64,000 bases of DNA from Ignavibacteria bacterium. GTDB taxonomy: Bacteria; Bacteroidota; Ignavibacteria; Tepidaquicellales; Tepidaquicellaceae. The notes under the pieces were generated by a model that made no database searches, had not been told where the DNA came from, and worked only from the letters and a program-made list of their open reading frames with translations. Shown here one piece after another: positions 36,015 through 47,140 of the stretch (position 1 is its first letter; each line of letters opens with the position of its first letter). Position numbers and translations under genes: made by a program. Location of the stretch: NCBI GenBank assembly GCA_016719565.1, contig JADJYU010000010.1, forward strand, positions 302,197 to 366,196, written 5' to 3'.

Positions 36015-37844
36015 TTATTTCATCAGCAGCATCCGCCTTGTATCAACTGCTGCGCCATTCACAAACAATTTATAAAAATATATCCCGCTCGAAAGTGAAG
36101 ATCCGTCGAATGTAACTTTATACATTCCGGATGGCTTCGTCTCATTCACAAGTGACGCCGCTTCCTGTCCGAGCAGGTTGTAGATCTTTATCGCTATAAA
36201 TGCATCCGCTGAAACGCTATAAGATATTTCTGTTGACGGATTAAAGGGATTCGGCTTGTTCTGAAATAGTTTTGTATCAGTCGCTTCATTTCCGAAAATA
36301 CTCTTGTCCGATATTTTTATTTGTGATTGTGACCTTGAAAGATTATCTGAATTAATTTTTTCAGATTTTTCATTTGCACTCTGATCCAAATTAATATTAT
36401 TATCATCTTCACCGATAGTATAAATTATATTCCCGTCCGTATCATACTTTCTGGCTTTCCACTCTGCGCCGTAGTCATTCCATTGCATTGCTATGAGTAT
36501 TGGATTACCGTAACTATCCACTTCTATATTTGCCCAGCGTTCCATATTTGTTTCCGGACCATTATGATGCTCCTGAAAATCCGGGATGAATGATCTTTCC
36601 CACCAAAGCACAGGTGTACCGATTGTTGTTTCCTGCTTATAACATACTATTGAATATCCGTAAGGCGATGCGTCGCTCATTCCCGCGACATATATGTATC
36701 CGTTCTTTGAAAGTTTTATCGTCGAAGCTCTGTCGTTATACTGCGATGAAGGCATTGCATCATTATTATAATATTTAACTCCGCCGCTGTCCCAGCCGTT
36801 ACTGCCGTCCTGAAATTTATACTTCATTGTCACAAAGTCCAGATCGTTTCCGGGCGTCTCGCTTCTTGTGTATCCTGTTACATAAATATTATGAAGACTG
36901 TCTGACGTAATTGCAGTCGGAACATTCCTGTCATTCATACCCCTGTTATAATAAGTTCTTCTCCATTTTTCATTCACTTTATTATTGATATCCTCGTCAT
37001 AAAATACTGTCAGAAACATTGACGGCGTTATTGATGTCTGAGAAAAATTATCTGATATTGAAGTAACGGAACTTCTGGATTTTGACAGATAATTTCTTGA
37101 GTTTTGCACAACCGTAAACGCAGTCGGTCTTTCATGACTTCCCGCTATGTTATGAAGAAGAATTTCATTCGTTCCGATCATTCCGTCATATTTACTCAGC
37201 GTTATAAAAAATATATCATCACCATAGACAGGTCCCTGATATGAATATCCGCAGGTATAAACATATCCGGCATCGACGAATATGTCTGTTGCAATATCAT
37301 ACTTACCTGATAGTGCAGTATCAATCTGCCAGTTGAATTTGCCAAAGTTATCGAGCTTACTGACAAATATTGATTTTTGACCATTCACAGTTTGATAGCC
37401 TGTTAAATATATTTCCTCTGCATTACCATTTTGCGCAATTGTAATATCTATTCCATATCCTTTATCATCACCGGGATTTTGATAAGTTTTTGCCCAGCTC
37501 AAAGTTCCTAAGGATGTATATTTCAAAACAATTATATCATTGCTCTGTGTGATGTTATTAAAAATATATCCGGTAATAAAAGCATTACCATTTTCATCAA
37601 TTGCAAGATCCATTCCTCTGTCATTTCCGAATGGATTATTATATAGCATGTTAATCATTTGATTATTTGACGAATCATACTTTTCGTAACTTAAATCATT
37701 TTGATTATAAATTCCTTTATAACCTGTTATATAGAGATTGTTTGATGTATCCAATAATGTTTTAAATGGATAATCATTTGTAATCTGTCCAATTGCTGAA
37801 TTACAAAATGCTGCAACAACTAATAACATTATTAATTTTCTCAT
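36015..37844 (-). CDS. T9SS-sorted SBBP-repeat propeller protein
   Basis: A 609-residue secreted protein. The signal peptide is IMLLVVAAFCNSAIGQ. Residues ~30-470 hold SBBP-type (bacterial seven-bladed propeller) repeats with the pattern DENGNAFITGY......NDIIVLKYTSLGTLSW. The last ~80 residues are a T9SS type A domain (KLFQNKPNPFNPSTEISYSV, KIYNLLGQEAASLV, SGIYFYKLFVNGAAVDTRRMLLMK), with KPNPFNP in place of YPNPFNP. Its first 44 bases overlap the extended 3' end of the broken gene upstream. Confidence 0.82.
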   Translation of the reverse strand: MRKLIMLLVVAAFCNSAIGQITNDYPFKTLLDTSNNLYITGYKGIYNQNDLSYEKYDSSNNQMINMLYNNPFGNDRGMDLAIDENGNAFITGYIFNNITQSNDIIVLKYTSLGTLSWAKTYQNPGDDKGYGIDITIAQNGNAEEIYLTGYQTVNGQKSIFVSKLDNFGKFNWQIDTALSGKYDIATDIFVDAGYVYTCGYSYQGPVYGDDIFFITLSKYDGMIGTNEILLHNIAGSHERPTAFTVVQNSRNYLSKSRSSVTSISDNFSQTSITPSMFLTVFYDEDINNKVNEKWRRTYYNRGMNDRNVPTAITSDSLHNIYVTGYTRSETPGNDLDFVTMKYKFQDGSNGWDSGGVKYYNNDAMPSSQYNDRASTIKLSKNGYIYVAGMSDASPYGYSIVCYKQETTIGTPVLWWERSFIPDFQEHHNGPETNMERWANIEVDSYGNPILIAMQWNDYGAEWKARKYDTDGNIIYTIGEDDNNINLDQSANEKSEKINSDNLSRSQSQIKISDKSIFGNEATDTKLFQNKPNPFNPSTEISYSVSADAFIAIKIYNLLGQEAASLVNETKPSGMYKVTFDGSSLSSGIYFYKLFVNGAAVDTRRMLLMK

Positions 37845-39996
37845 AATTAATTTTTATTTTATGTAAAGTAATTTTTTTTGTTAAAATATTTTTTGCATCA
37901 AACTTTAAACTATAGAAATAAACTCCTGATTGTAACTGCATCTCAATACTTTCCGGTGAAAACAAAACACTGTAATTTCCTTGATTCTGAACTTCCTCAA
38001 CAAGCGTACTTACAAATTTTCCCGTGATGTCATATAATTTTAATTCTACATTTCCTTGTCTTTTGATATCATATTTGATGACTGTTGATGAGTTAAACGG
38101 ATTTGGATAATTTTGATATAGTGTAAAATTTTCTGGTAAATTTTCTGAGTTAGAAGAAATAAAAACCAATCCGCCGTTGGTAGTCTTGATAAGTGTACCG
38201 AATTCTCCTGTTATATATCCATTATCAGCATCTGTAAAGAATACTGATTTTAGATTATTGTTCGTTAGTTTTGTCTGCGGAATCCACGTGGTTCCACCAT
38301 TAGTAGTCTTTGTTACAGCTCCGCCGTTTCCAACCGAATAGCCATTGTTTTTATCAATGAAAAATATTCCAATCAAATTGTCGATCACTCCGCCGCTTTG
38401 TGTAACCCAGTTAAGACTTCCATTTGTCGTCTTTAATATTATTCCGCCGCCAAATGATGTATATCCTGTTAAAGAATCAATAAAGTACATTCCATTTCCC
38501 CCTCCGTTTAATATTAATGACCAGGAATTTCCTCTGTCTGTTGATTTCAATGTTCTGATTTCATCAATTATATATCATGTTATTATTTGTGAGTTGGAAA
38601 TTTTAATTCAAATAATTCAGTGTCACCATGAATTTGACAGTTACCCATTATTCCCTCAGTTAGTAGTTTTTAAGTAATTGATTAACCTTTTTCCAACTAC
38701 TAAACCTGTATTTAAATCAAAAAAATCTATACTATTTAAATTTACATTAACATTACTATTCAATATCACCCAGTTCTCACCACTATCCGTAGTCTTCAGC
38801 ACTGTCCCGGTATCCCCGCATACATATCCCGTGTTCTCATCCGCGAACACTACATCATTCAAATTCTGAATAGTATTACTTTGCTTTTCAATCCAGTTTA
38901 GTCCGGCATTTGTTGTTTTTAAAATCTTTCCGTCATTACCTGCCGTGAATCCGGTATTCTGATTTACAAAATAATTTGTGTTGTAATTATATCTGCCGCC
39001 TGTTGTCGTAAACCAATTTATGCCTGCATTTGTACTCTTTATAACTCTGCCTCCTGCACCACTGACGTAGGCTATTTGTTCGCTTACTCTATTAACATTA
39101 AATAGCACTCCTATTTGTCTGTACAATGGCTTGAAACTTGAGTCGATTGTCCAGCTTGTTCCGGCGTTAGTTGTGCTTAATATAAATCCCAGATCAGTTA
39201 CTATGTTTCCGTTGTTTAAACCGTTAAAAGACATTTTCCTCGGTATGTCACTAAAGGATGGGTAATTGATTGGATTAAAATTCCAGCTAAATCCTGCGTT
39301 TGTTGTTTTTAAAAATTCAGATTTACCTGTAGTCAAACCGTAAATATTTGATTGGTCTATAAAACTTAAGCTGGTCACTTGAGAAAACGGATCCATAAAT
39401 ATAATATTCTGATTTATCCAGTTCAATCCGCCATTAGTTGTTTTTGTTAAATAAGCGCCGCCGCCAGCTACTCCGTTTAATGAATCCAGAAAATCAACAC
39501 AAAAGAAAGGTACGGTTGTATTTGAATTTTGCTGAGACCAGTTCAATCCCGAATTTGTCGATTTGAATATCGTACCGTTCAGTCCGACAGCATAACCGGT
39601 ATTTCTTGTTGGGAAATTAATATCCCACATAAAAGTTGTTCCGCCGCTGAAAACATTCTGCCAATTGTTACCACCGTCTGTAGTTTTCAAAATTGTTCCG
39701 TTATTACCGCCCGATACAAATCCTGTGTTTTCATCAATGAAGAATATAGAGAGTAAAATAATTTCAAAACCTATGTTTTTTAATTCCCAGTTCATTCCAC
39801 CGTTAGTAGTCTTCATTACTGTTCCAACATTTCCGGCAGCATATCCGGTGGTCTCATTTATGAAATACAACGCCCTCATGAAATTCCCCGTCGGCTGCGG
39901 CTCCTGCCACTGCCAGACGGACTGTGCGTTTGCATTCACTAAAAAAGCTGTGAAGAGTAAAATTGTTAAAGTTATTTTTTTAAAGTTATATTTCAT
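37801..39996 (-). pseudogene. Disrupted YCF48-like propeller protein with T9SS tail
   Basis: Two open parts make one gene. The 5' part (38656-39996, 446 codons) has a signal peptide (ITLTILLFTAFLVNANAQ) and many TTNGG/TTNAG blades, but ends in the middle of a blade at LKTTN followed by TGA. The 3' part (37801-38550, 249 codons) begins inside a blade (STDRGNSWSLIL) and ends with a T9SS domain (QNYPNPFNSSTVIKYDI). Between them, 38551-38655 can be read as blade sequence only by changing frame: GNNWVTVKF and IIDEIRTLKSTDR lie in different frames, with stops in between. At least two or three lesions are needed. The C-terminus also runs past the normal sorting-tail end (KKITLHK) into the next gene's start, suggesting a further small indel. 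Confidence 0.7.
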
Positions 39997-40742
39997 TTTT
40001 AATGAATTATTGTAATATAAAATTACACCTTACTATTTATAATTTTATCCTGTGATAATTAAAGATATCAACGGTATTTATTAATCCGTCTGACACCATC
40101 CTTTAATTTTGTTTTAATTTAAAATCCTGTTAAAAATATGAATTCTCTTTCGATGTGTCAAACATAAAAAAACACGATTTGTGAAAATATCTCCGGGAGG
40201 TATTGAATTTATTGGGTTTGAGGGATTTTACATTTTCTTTGCAAAGCGGATTTATATCGTTACTTCCGTAAAAACTTAACTCATCTGAATCTAAATACCC
40301 CTGGAATCCCCCCTTTTGGGGGGGGGGGGGGGGGGGGGGTTGGGGGGTTGTTGTTTTTTTTTTTTTAAAATCCTGATTAATACTGTCTGAACCCTGATTC
40401 ACCCGATTAAAAGATTTCATGATTTCATTTACAATTAATTTTTTAGAAACAGTTATTAATCAGGAAATCCAATAATCCTTTAATCAAGGTTCAGACAAAA
40501 TTCTGATAATTCTCTAATTCTGAAAATTCTGATTCTTGTCCTTTAATCAAGGTTCGAAAATTCCTGATCACCTATTAAAATTTCTAATTCTGAAAATTCT
40601 GATTCTTGTCCTTTAATCAAGGTTCAGACAAAATTCTGTTAATTCTCTAATTCTGTAAATTCTGATTCTTGTCCTTTAAAAATGGTTCAGACAATTCAGT
40701 AATTTTTAAAAACCGAAAAAACAATTGCCGCCGTTTTCTGAT
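39997..40742. repeat. Noncoding 746 bp with a G homopolymer and TTCAGA-rich repeats
   Basis: No credible gene is seen. A run of about 22 G followed by TTGGGGGGTTG and a T-run lies at 40318-40367. From about 40430 the phrases TCCTTTAATCAAGGTTC and TCTAATTCTGAAAATTCTGA repeat three or four times; they are relatives of the tandem array further on. Confidence 0.6.
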
Positions 40743-41066
40743 TTAAATATTTTTCTTTATTTTATACTTTGCAAGTTCCTCTTCTACCCGGTCCGCCAAA
40801 ATCATTTTTATCAGCGACTGATAAGGCACATCCCTTTCATTCGCCATTGCTTTGATCCTGTCTAAAATAGAAGACGGCATTCTAATTGAAATGGATTCGG
40901 TAGAATATTTTAAATTCGGAAATACAACTCTTTGCGCTGCGCTCCAGTCGATATATTTTGTGGAATCCTCTTTTGCCCAGAACTCCCGCTCTTCATCTTC
41001 ATTCTTAAATTCAGGAATTGCTTTGAACTTCTTAGAATTAGTTTTCAAAATATTTTTTCCTTTCAT
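40743..41066 (-). CDS. brnA: BrnA/CopG-type antitoxin
   Basis: A 107-residue protein. The first half (IPEFKNEDEEREFWAKEDSTKYIDW) is the toxin-binding segment seen in BrnA/CopG antitoxins. The second half (STESISIRMPSSILDRIKAMANERDVPYQSLIKMILADRVEEEL) is a ribbon-helix-helix DNA-binding domain. It lies directly downstream of a BrnT-type toxin with a 29-bp overlap, the classical brnTA layout. It should bind the toxin and repress the operon. Confidence 0.82.
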   Translation of the reverse strand: MKGKNILKTNSKKFKAIPEFKNEDEEREFWAKEDSTKYIDWSAAQRVVFPNLKYSTESISIRMPSSILDRIKAMANERDVPYQSLIKMILADRVEEELAKYKIKKNI

Positions 41067-41334
41067 TTTTTGACATATCCCGTGCGGATATGATTCTTAT
41101 TCTGTTTTTTCTGATTGTAAATGATATAAACAAATATCTTTCCTTATTTGACTTTCCCAGCGCCTGATATCTCTGCTCCTTAGTACTTGAATGATCCGTA
41201 TCATGATTTATGAACAGCGGAATATTCTTAAAAACTTCTTCACACTCCTTATTAATTACACCATGCTTACCGGAATTTTTATACAAATTTCCCTTATCCC
41301 AGTCAAAACCCTCTATGTCTTTAAGTTCGGTCAT
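41038..41334 (-). CDS. brnT: BrnT-family toxin
   Basis: A 98-residue RelE-like ribonuclease toxin. The family pattern is clear: FDWDKGNLYKNSGKHGV, VFKNIPLFI, RYQALGKSNKERYLFISFTIR, IRIISARDMSKNERKKY. The 3' end overlaps the antitoxin gene by 29 bases. The pair lies next to a large repeat array, in a stretch with several other toxin-antitoxin modules. Confidence 0.85.
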   Translation of the reverse strand: MTELKDIEGFDWDKGNLYKNSGKHGVINKECEEVFKNIPLFINHDTDHSSTKEQRYQALGKSNKERYLFISFTIRKNRIRIISARDMSKNERKKYFEN

Positions 41335-41499
41335 CCGTATATGCGAAGGATATACAACGCATATGAATATAAATACAAAAATGATTAAAAAAAATTATCT
41401 ATTTAATAGATATTTATAAATTTTCAATCCTTTTTGTTGCATGTAATATTTACTAATAAATTTTTATAAGGTGGGCAGTATTCAGGCGAAAAAGTCATT

Positions 41500-43150
<1,651 letters not shown>

Positions 43151-43241
43151 AAACAAGTAATCCCTAATTCCTTTAAACTCGGAGATTAGTATAACGCTAT
43201 ATGGCTTCGCCCGTAAAAATTATTCATAATCTACAATACAA

Positions 43242-43733
43242 TCATCTTGCAAAATTTCTATACTTACTTCCGATATACTCTTCATACCTTTTTATTAATT
43301 CAATATTCTCTTTCTCAACGGGCGAAAGTGAATTCGTTACATCTTCGCTCCGCGGAACATACCAGCTCTGCCGCATAAAATAATCACGAAGTTCAGGCAG
43401 CTTGAAAATGTATCCGTGCCTCGCGAATATTTCATTACGCATTATTCTTAACTCCCATGGATCCCTGTTCTCAAGGTCAGCATTGCTCAGACGAACTGAT
43501 GACAAATCAGGATAACTGAATTCATCACCGGACGAACTCATGTTCCCGTCAGCTTTCTCTGAATTTTGTTTATCAAGCTCTCTTTCCCGAAGCTCAAGTT
43601 CCTTCTGCTTAAGATCAAGTTCTTTTTCCCTTAACTCAAGCTCCTTTCTGCTTTGCTCATCAGAACTTTTATTATCCTTGCATGCGCTGATTGCCAGCAG
43701 GATCAGAATTGTAACCGCTAATAATTTTTTCAT
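43242..43733 (-). CDS. Lipoprotein with coiled coil and YARHG domain
   Basis: A 163-residue lipoprotein. The signal is LLAVTILILLAISAC (lipobox Cys at about 18). Residues ~28-58 are an almost perfect Glu/Leu/Lys coiled coil (RKELELREKELDLKQKELEL). Residues ~85-160 are a YARHG domain: ELRIMRNEIFARHGYIFKLPELRDYFMRQSWYVP..., with VEKENIELIKRYEE at the end. YARHG domains are extracellular, of unknown function. It lies 23 nt downstream of another YARHG lipoprotein, so the two are probably co-transcribed. Confidence 0.82.
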   Translation of the reverse strand: MKKLLAVTILILLAISACKDNKSSDEQSRKELELREKELDLKQKELELRERELDKQNSEKADGNMSSSGDEFSYPDLSSVRLSNADLENRDPWELRIMRNEIFARHGYIFKLPELRDYFMRQSWYVPRSEDVTNSLSPVEKENIELIKRYEEYIGSKYRNFAR

Positions 43734-43756
43734 AATATTTAAATATATTAATTTAA

Positions 43757-44644
43757 TTACCTTCCGTACTCATCATAATAATTCTCAGCATGCTCTTCAA
43801 ATCTTTTTATGAGATCAATGTTTTTCTTTTCAATATCTGTAAGATTATTCCTGACATCTGTTGACACCGGCATATACCACTCTATGCTGTTGTCAAAAAA
43901 GTACCTCATTTTTCTGTTTTTAAAAGAGTAACCGTGTCTTGCATAAATCGAATTTCTGATTACTTCAAGGTCGCCTTTATATAAGTTATCAACGTCACTG
44001 TTTTTAAGTAATGTATTTGAAGCGTTGATATTTGAGATCTCGCCGGATATTTGTTCGATCTTATCGGGAAATTTCGGATTACTTTCATAAAGCGTATTCC
44101 AGTTTTTGCCTTCGGGAATGCTGCTGTTTTTATTATAAGCGAATTCTCTTTTCTCCAGATTATATTCCCTCATGGTAACCATCAGATCCTTTTTATACGA
44201 ATTCCACACTCCTGCAACTTTCTGCGAATCAGGATATATTGTAAATGAAAATTCACCGTCATATTTATCATCACCCGGTTCCGATACTTTTGCCTGATAA
44301 GAATTATTTATGTAATCGATCTTTCCTGCGAAAGGTCTGTTATTTCCCGCCGCCACACTGTGTCCATAAAGCGTATAGCCATCTATCGAATCTAATGAAA
44401 TTGTGATCCTGTTATTATATGTAAACTCACTCTCCTCATTAAACTTAACCGCTGTAAAATCTCCGGTATAATATCCGTACATTTTTTTTATTGAATCAGG
44501 AGTTTCTGTCTTCCTGACTTCACCGGCTGCTTCTTTCGATCCGCTTTCAACTGATTTTGATTCCGGTGCATCTTCGGTTTTAAAGGTCTCTTTATTACAC
44601 GAAACTAACAAAGCAAATATTAACAGTATAAATACTTTTTTCAT
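43757..44644 (-). CDS. YARHG-domain lipoprotein
   Basis: A 295-residue lipoprotein with the signal KVFILLIFALLVSC (Cys at about 16). Residues ~50-175 look like a beta-rich domain (YGYYTGDFTAVKFNEES, NRITISLDSIDGYTLYGHSV). Residues ~215-290 form the YARHG domain (DLEVIRNSIYARHGYSFKNRKMRYFF, WYMPVSTDVRNNLTDIEKKNIDLIKRFEE). Its start overlaps the stop of the DUF2306 gene upstream by 4 bases (ATGA). The function is unknown. Confidence 0.8.
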   Translation of the reverse strand: MKKVFILLIFALLVSCNKETFKTEDAPESKSVESGSKEAAGEVRKTETPDSIKKMYGYYTGDFTAVKFNEESEFTYNNRITISLDSIDGYTLYGHSVAAGNNRPFAGKIDYINNSYQAKVSEPGDDKYDGEFSFTIYPDSQKVAGVWNSYKKDLMVTMREYNLEKREFAYNKNSSIPEGKNWNTLYESNPKFPDKIEQISGEISNINASNTLLKNSDVDNLYKGDLEVIRNSIYARHGYSFKNRKMRYFFDNSIEWYMPVSTDVRNNLTDIEKKNIDLIKRFEEHAENYYDEYGR

Positions 44645-45366
44645 AATTTAAATTTTGGTTTATGATAAAGTTTATAAATTATAATTTCAGCGATTATTAA
44701 ATTCGGGATCCATCCCAGCCAGGCAACTATTATATAAACATCCATTGGTCTTGGTTCAAATAAAAATACTAAAATATATTTCCACGCTCTTAAAGTTATA
44801 GCCGACAAAGTTAATGCAAAACTCCTTATCATAAATTTCCTGTGTGAGATAAAATCTTTTTTGACTGCGCATACAATTGCTGTTACTGTAAAATATATCC
44901 AAAGCGCTGCAAGCAGACAAAACGCTGTTTGAGAGATCATTCCTCCGTTCGCATAAATTCCCATAAAAAATCCTGATGGTCCCGCGAGAAGAATTACTGT
45001 AAACGCATACACCCATCCTGAGATTTTATGAAGCTCTCTGTAATGTTTTCTTATCTTTGCGGAAAACTGAGTCAGTCCCGCGATCAGTACAAACATTGCA
45101 GTATAAACGTGTGTAAAGAAAGCGATCTTATAGAATGGAACATCTATCACATCCTGCTTGATTCTTAAAAATGCGACGTCGGTATTATAGGGAATATATT
45201 GAAGTGTAATTATCAGCATCTGATAACAGAAAAAAAGGTAAACTATTATTAAAGAAAACATTAACAAATTTACTTTTTTAACTATTACCTTTTTAAAAGA
45301 AATGTCAGTCGCTGTCCTGCTCAGATTACTAATAGTAAAATTTGTTTCATCCGGATCAAAATTCAT
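44641..45366 (-). CDS. DUF2306 family membrane protein
   Basis: A 241-residue integral membrane protein with about six predicted helices (LLMFSLIIVYLFFCYQML, IAFFTHVYTAMFVLIAGLTQF, GWVYAFTVILLAGPSGFFMG, AFCLLAALWIYFTVTAIVCAV, and two more). The His residues FFTHVYTA, RKHYRELHKISGWVY and FISHRKFMIRS match DUF2306 proteins, which look like haem-binding four-helix proteins but have no proven function. It overlaps the following YARHG gene by 4 bases. Upstream, 45367-45592 has no gene. Confidence 0.8.
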   Translation of the reverse strand: MNFDPDETNFTISNLSRTATDISFKKVIVKKVNLLMFSLIIVYLFFCYQMLIITLQYIPYNTDVAFLRIKQDVIDVPFYKIAFFTHVYTAMFVLIAGLTQFSAKIRKHYRELHKISGWVYAFTVILLAGPSGFFMGIYANGGMISQTAFCLLAALWIYFTVTAIVCAVKKDFISHRKFMIRSFALTLSAITLRAWKYILVFLFEPRPMDVYIIVAWLGWIPNLIIAEIIIYKLYHKPKFKL

Positions 45367-45592
45367 ATTGCTTCATAATTTAACTGAAGAAAATTCTAAA
45401 CTCAAGTTAGCTCCATCCCAGGCACCGGATACTGTGTGAAAACTTTGGATATACCTCGAAGTCTCGAAGACTCTAAGTTAAAAAAATCCATAATATAAAC
45501 CGAAATAAAACTTACTATGATATTAATTTTTTAAGATTTACCACCAAGTAAAACTATACAAATTTATTTTAAACGGATATTCTTTTTTCTTA

Positions 45593-45988
45593 CTATGATT
45601 GTAATTCCAGAATGAACGGATTAGAAATGGATTTTTTGGCAAAAAGATTTAATAATTCAACTTCATTTTCTTCATCAATATTATTCTTTTTAATTTGAGC
45701 TTTGATTTCAGGGCGGTCTAAGCCCGGAAGACGTGAGATAAAGAAAGGCCATAAGTCTTCTGAATTATATTCTTTCAGTTTGTCCGGGAAATTTATGAGA
45801 GGTTTCACTAAATCCTGATTTATAAACTCAGTCGAATATTTGAAATTCCACTTTCCATTATTCAACGACAAATACCCTATTGTTAAATCCTTGAAATGTA
45901 ATTTAAAAATCACATTAATATTATCCGGAGTCTTAATTTTATTAAGACTTTCAGGTTTTGTAAAAATATTTATAAATTTATTCAGCAT
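45593..45988 (-). CDS. HipA N-terminal-domain protein (HipS-like)
   Basis: A 131-residue protein matching the stand-alone HipA N-terminal domain: VIFKLHFKDLTIGYLSLNNGKWNF, FINQDLVKPLINFPDKLKEYNSEDLWPFFISRLPGLDRPE, and NEVELLNLFAKKSISNPF. In full-length HipA this domain precedes the kinase core. Here it is a separate gene placed after the kinase gene with a 1-base overlap. In HipBST systems the equivalent small protein (HipS) acts as the antitoxin, which may apply here; that is inference. Confidence 0.78.
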   Translation of the reverse strand: MLNKFINIFTKPESLNKIKTPDNINVIFKLHFKDLTIGYLSLNNGKWNFKYSTEFINQDLVKPLINFPDKLKEYNSEDLWPFFISRLPGLDRPEIKAQIKKNNIDEENEVELLNLFAKKSISNPFILELQS

Positions 45989-46980
45989 TAGTTAAATTGT
46001 TTGTTTATTACTTCAATTCTAAGTTTCAAATATTCCTTAATTAAATGTCTTCTGTTAAAACTCATTAAATTAAAGAATTGTGTGTCTAATAATTTTAAAC
46101 AATTATTTAAATTTTTATCACTAAAAAATTCTTTCATTTCTCCTTTATTACAGTAAAATTCATTGTCATAAATCAATTTCACAAGCTTTACATGATTTAT
46201 TTTTGTTTCGCCTTCCCAGCCAATTTTTGGTGTGGAGTTTTCTATATACTTGCTTAACTTTGCAGTTAGATCTCTATCATTTATATACGAATTGATTTTT
46301 TGTTCTGAAAAGTTCCAGAATAATCCCCTTGCAGTATCATAAATTGGTGAAAAGCTGGTGTCTTTATTTCCTTTTATGTTTTTTATAATTCCCCAATTAT
46401 AAAAATGTCTGTCGTTGTTTCCAACAAAAGCATCAAATAATAATAGTTTTATAAGTTTAATTAATATACTCTCTGCCCTTTCAGAAAAAAAGTGATAAAT
46501 CGCTTCTTTAGTTAACTGCAATGTCAGAAAATCTCTGGCAAGATTTTCAGATTCAATTTCTTTTACTAAAGTTTCATTTTGTAAATAGTCAGCATAAATT
46601 TCCATACCATGAACCAACAATTCATCTTTCTTCAAAAAATATTTGCTTAGAAATCTAATTTGGCCGCCAATTAATGCTATTTTTTGGGAAGCCATTTCTA
46701 CTTCTAATTCCTCCCCAATTCTTCCTAAAAGAAATTCCGTAATCGATTCCATTGGATACCATTTATGTCCGGTCTTTGCTATATAGCCATCCCATTTTTC
46801 CGGGTTCGATTTTTTGGAATATTCTTTTTTAAATTCATATAGTTTTATAAAACATTTTGGAGCATCACCGGAAATATTTATTCCGGGATTAATGATATAA
46901 TTATTCTTTTTAATAACTTCAATTGGCTTTCGAATTTTAGGATAGAAGGTTGAATAATTTTCAATTGGAGTTAATTTCAT
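45988..46980 (-). CDS. HipA-like Ser/Thr kinase core (HipT/CtkA-like toxin)
   Basis: A 330-residue protein with the HipA kinase fold but no HipA N-terminal domain. Residues 70-120 hold a phosphate-loop-like segment (TGHKWYPMESITEFLLGRIGEEL). The catalytic loop is AFVGNNDRHFYNWGI (187-192, Asp190) and the metal site FSPIYDTARGLFW (211-219, Asp215). The N-terminal domain is encoded by the next gene (1-base overlap), so the HipA protein is split. It resembles HipT and Helicobacter CtkA, kinases that block translation or act as effectors. The 160 nt upstream hold a short remnant of another toxin gene. The substrate is unknown. Confidence 0.78.
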   Translation of the reverse strand: MKLTPIENYSTFYPKIRKPIEVIKKNNYIINPGINISGDAPKCFIKLYEFKKEYSKKSNPEKWDGYIAKTGHKWYPMESITEFLLGRIGEELEVEMASQKIALIGGQIRFLSKYFLKKDELLVHGMEIYADYLQNETLVKEIESENLARDFLTLQLTKEAIYHFFSERAESILIKLIKLLLFDAFVGNNDRHFYNWGIIKNIKGNKDTSFSPIYDTARGLFWNFSEQKINSYINDRDLTAKLSKYIENSTPKIGWEGETKINHVKLVKLIYDNEFYCNKGEMKEFFSDKNLNNCLKLLDTQFFNLMSFNRRHLIKEYLKLRIEVINKQFN

Positions 46981-47057
46981 ATATGTCTTTTTTTTTCTTT
47001 TTCATCAGTTCAAATTAAATAAAATCATCTATTCTTTCATCATATGAAAATTATCCC

Positions 47058-47138
47058 TTACATTCCCTTTTTTTCGATTTGAGTATCCCTCAGTTTTAGA
47101 GCCGAAGCAATTTTAGATATTTCACCTTGTTTAATCAT
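47058..47138 (-). pseudogene. 26-codon stub resembling the AbiEii toxin N-terminus
   Basis: ATG at 47138 lies just past the AbiEi stop codon (47141-47143), with a 2-nt gap. It reads MIKQGEISKIASALKLR then DTQIEK, and after three more residues hits TAA. The pattern (I)xKIAxxLxLRDTQIEKDY is how many AbiEii/AbiGii nucleotidyltransferase toxins begin. The rest of that toxin (about 200-300 residues) is missing; the HipA-like kinase starts 78 nt later. I infer that the original AbiEii partner was deleted or replaced. Confidence 0.5.
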
Positions 47139-47140
47139 CG

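Noticed and set aside
40130..40420. Minus-strand frame of 96 codons with a Lys/Thr/Pro-rich run.
   Set aside because: The run is produced by the G and T homopolymers, and the rest resembles dispersed intergenic repeat DNA. No signal, family or operon support.
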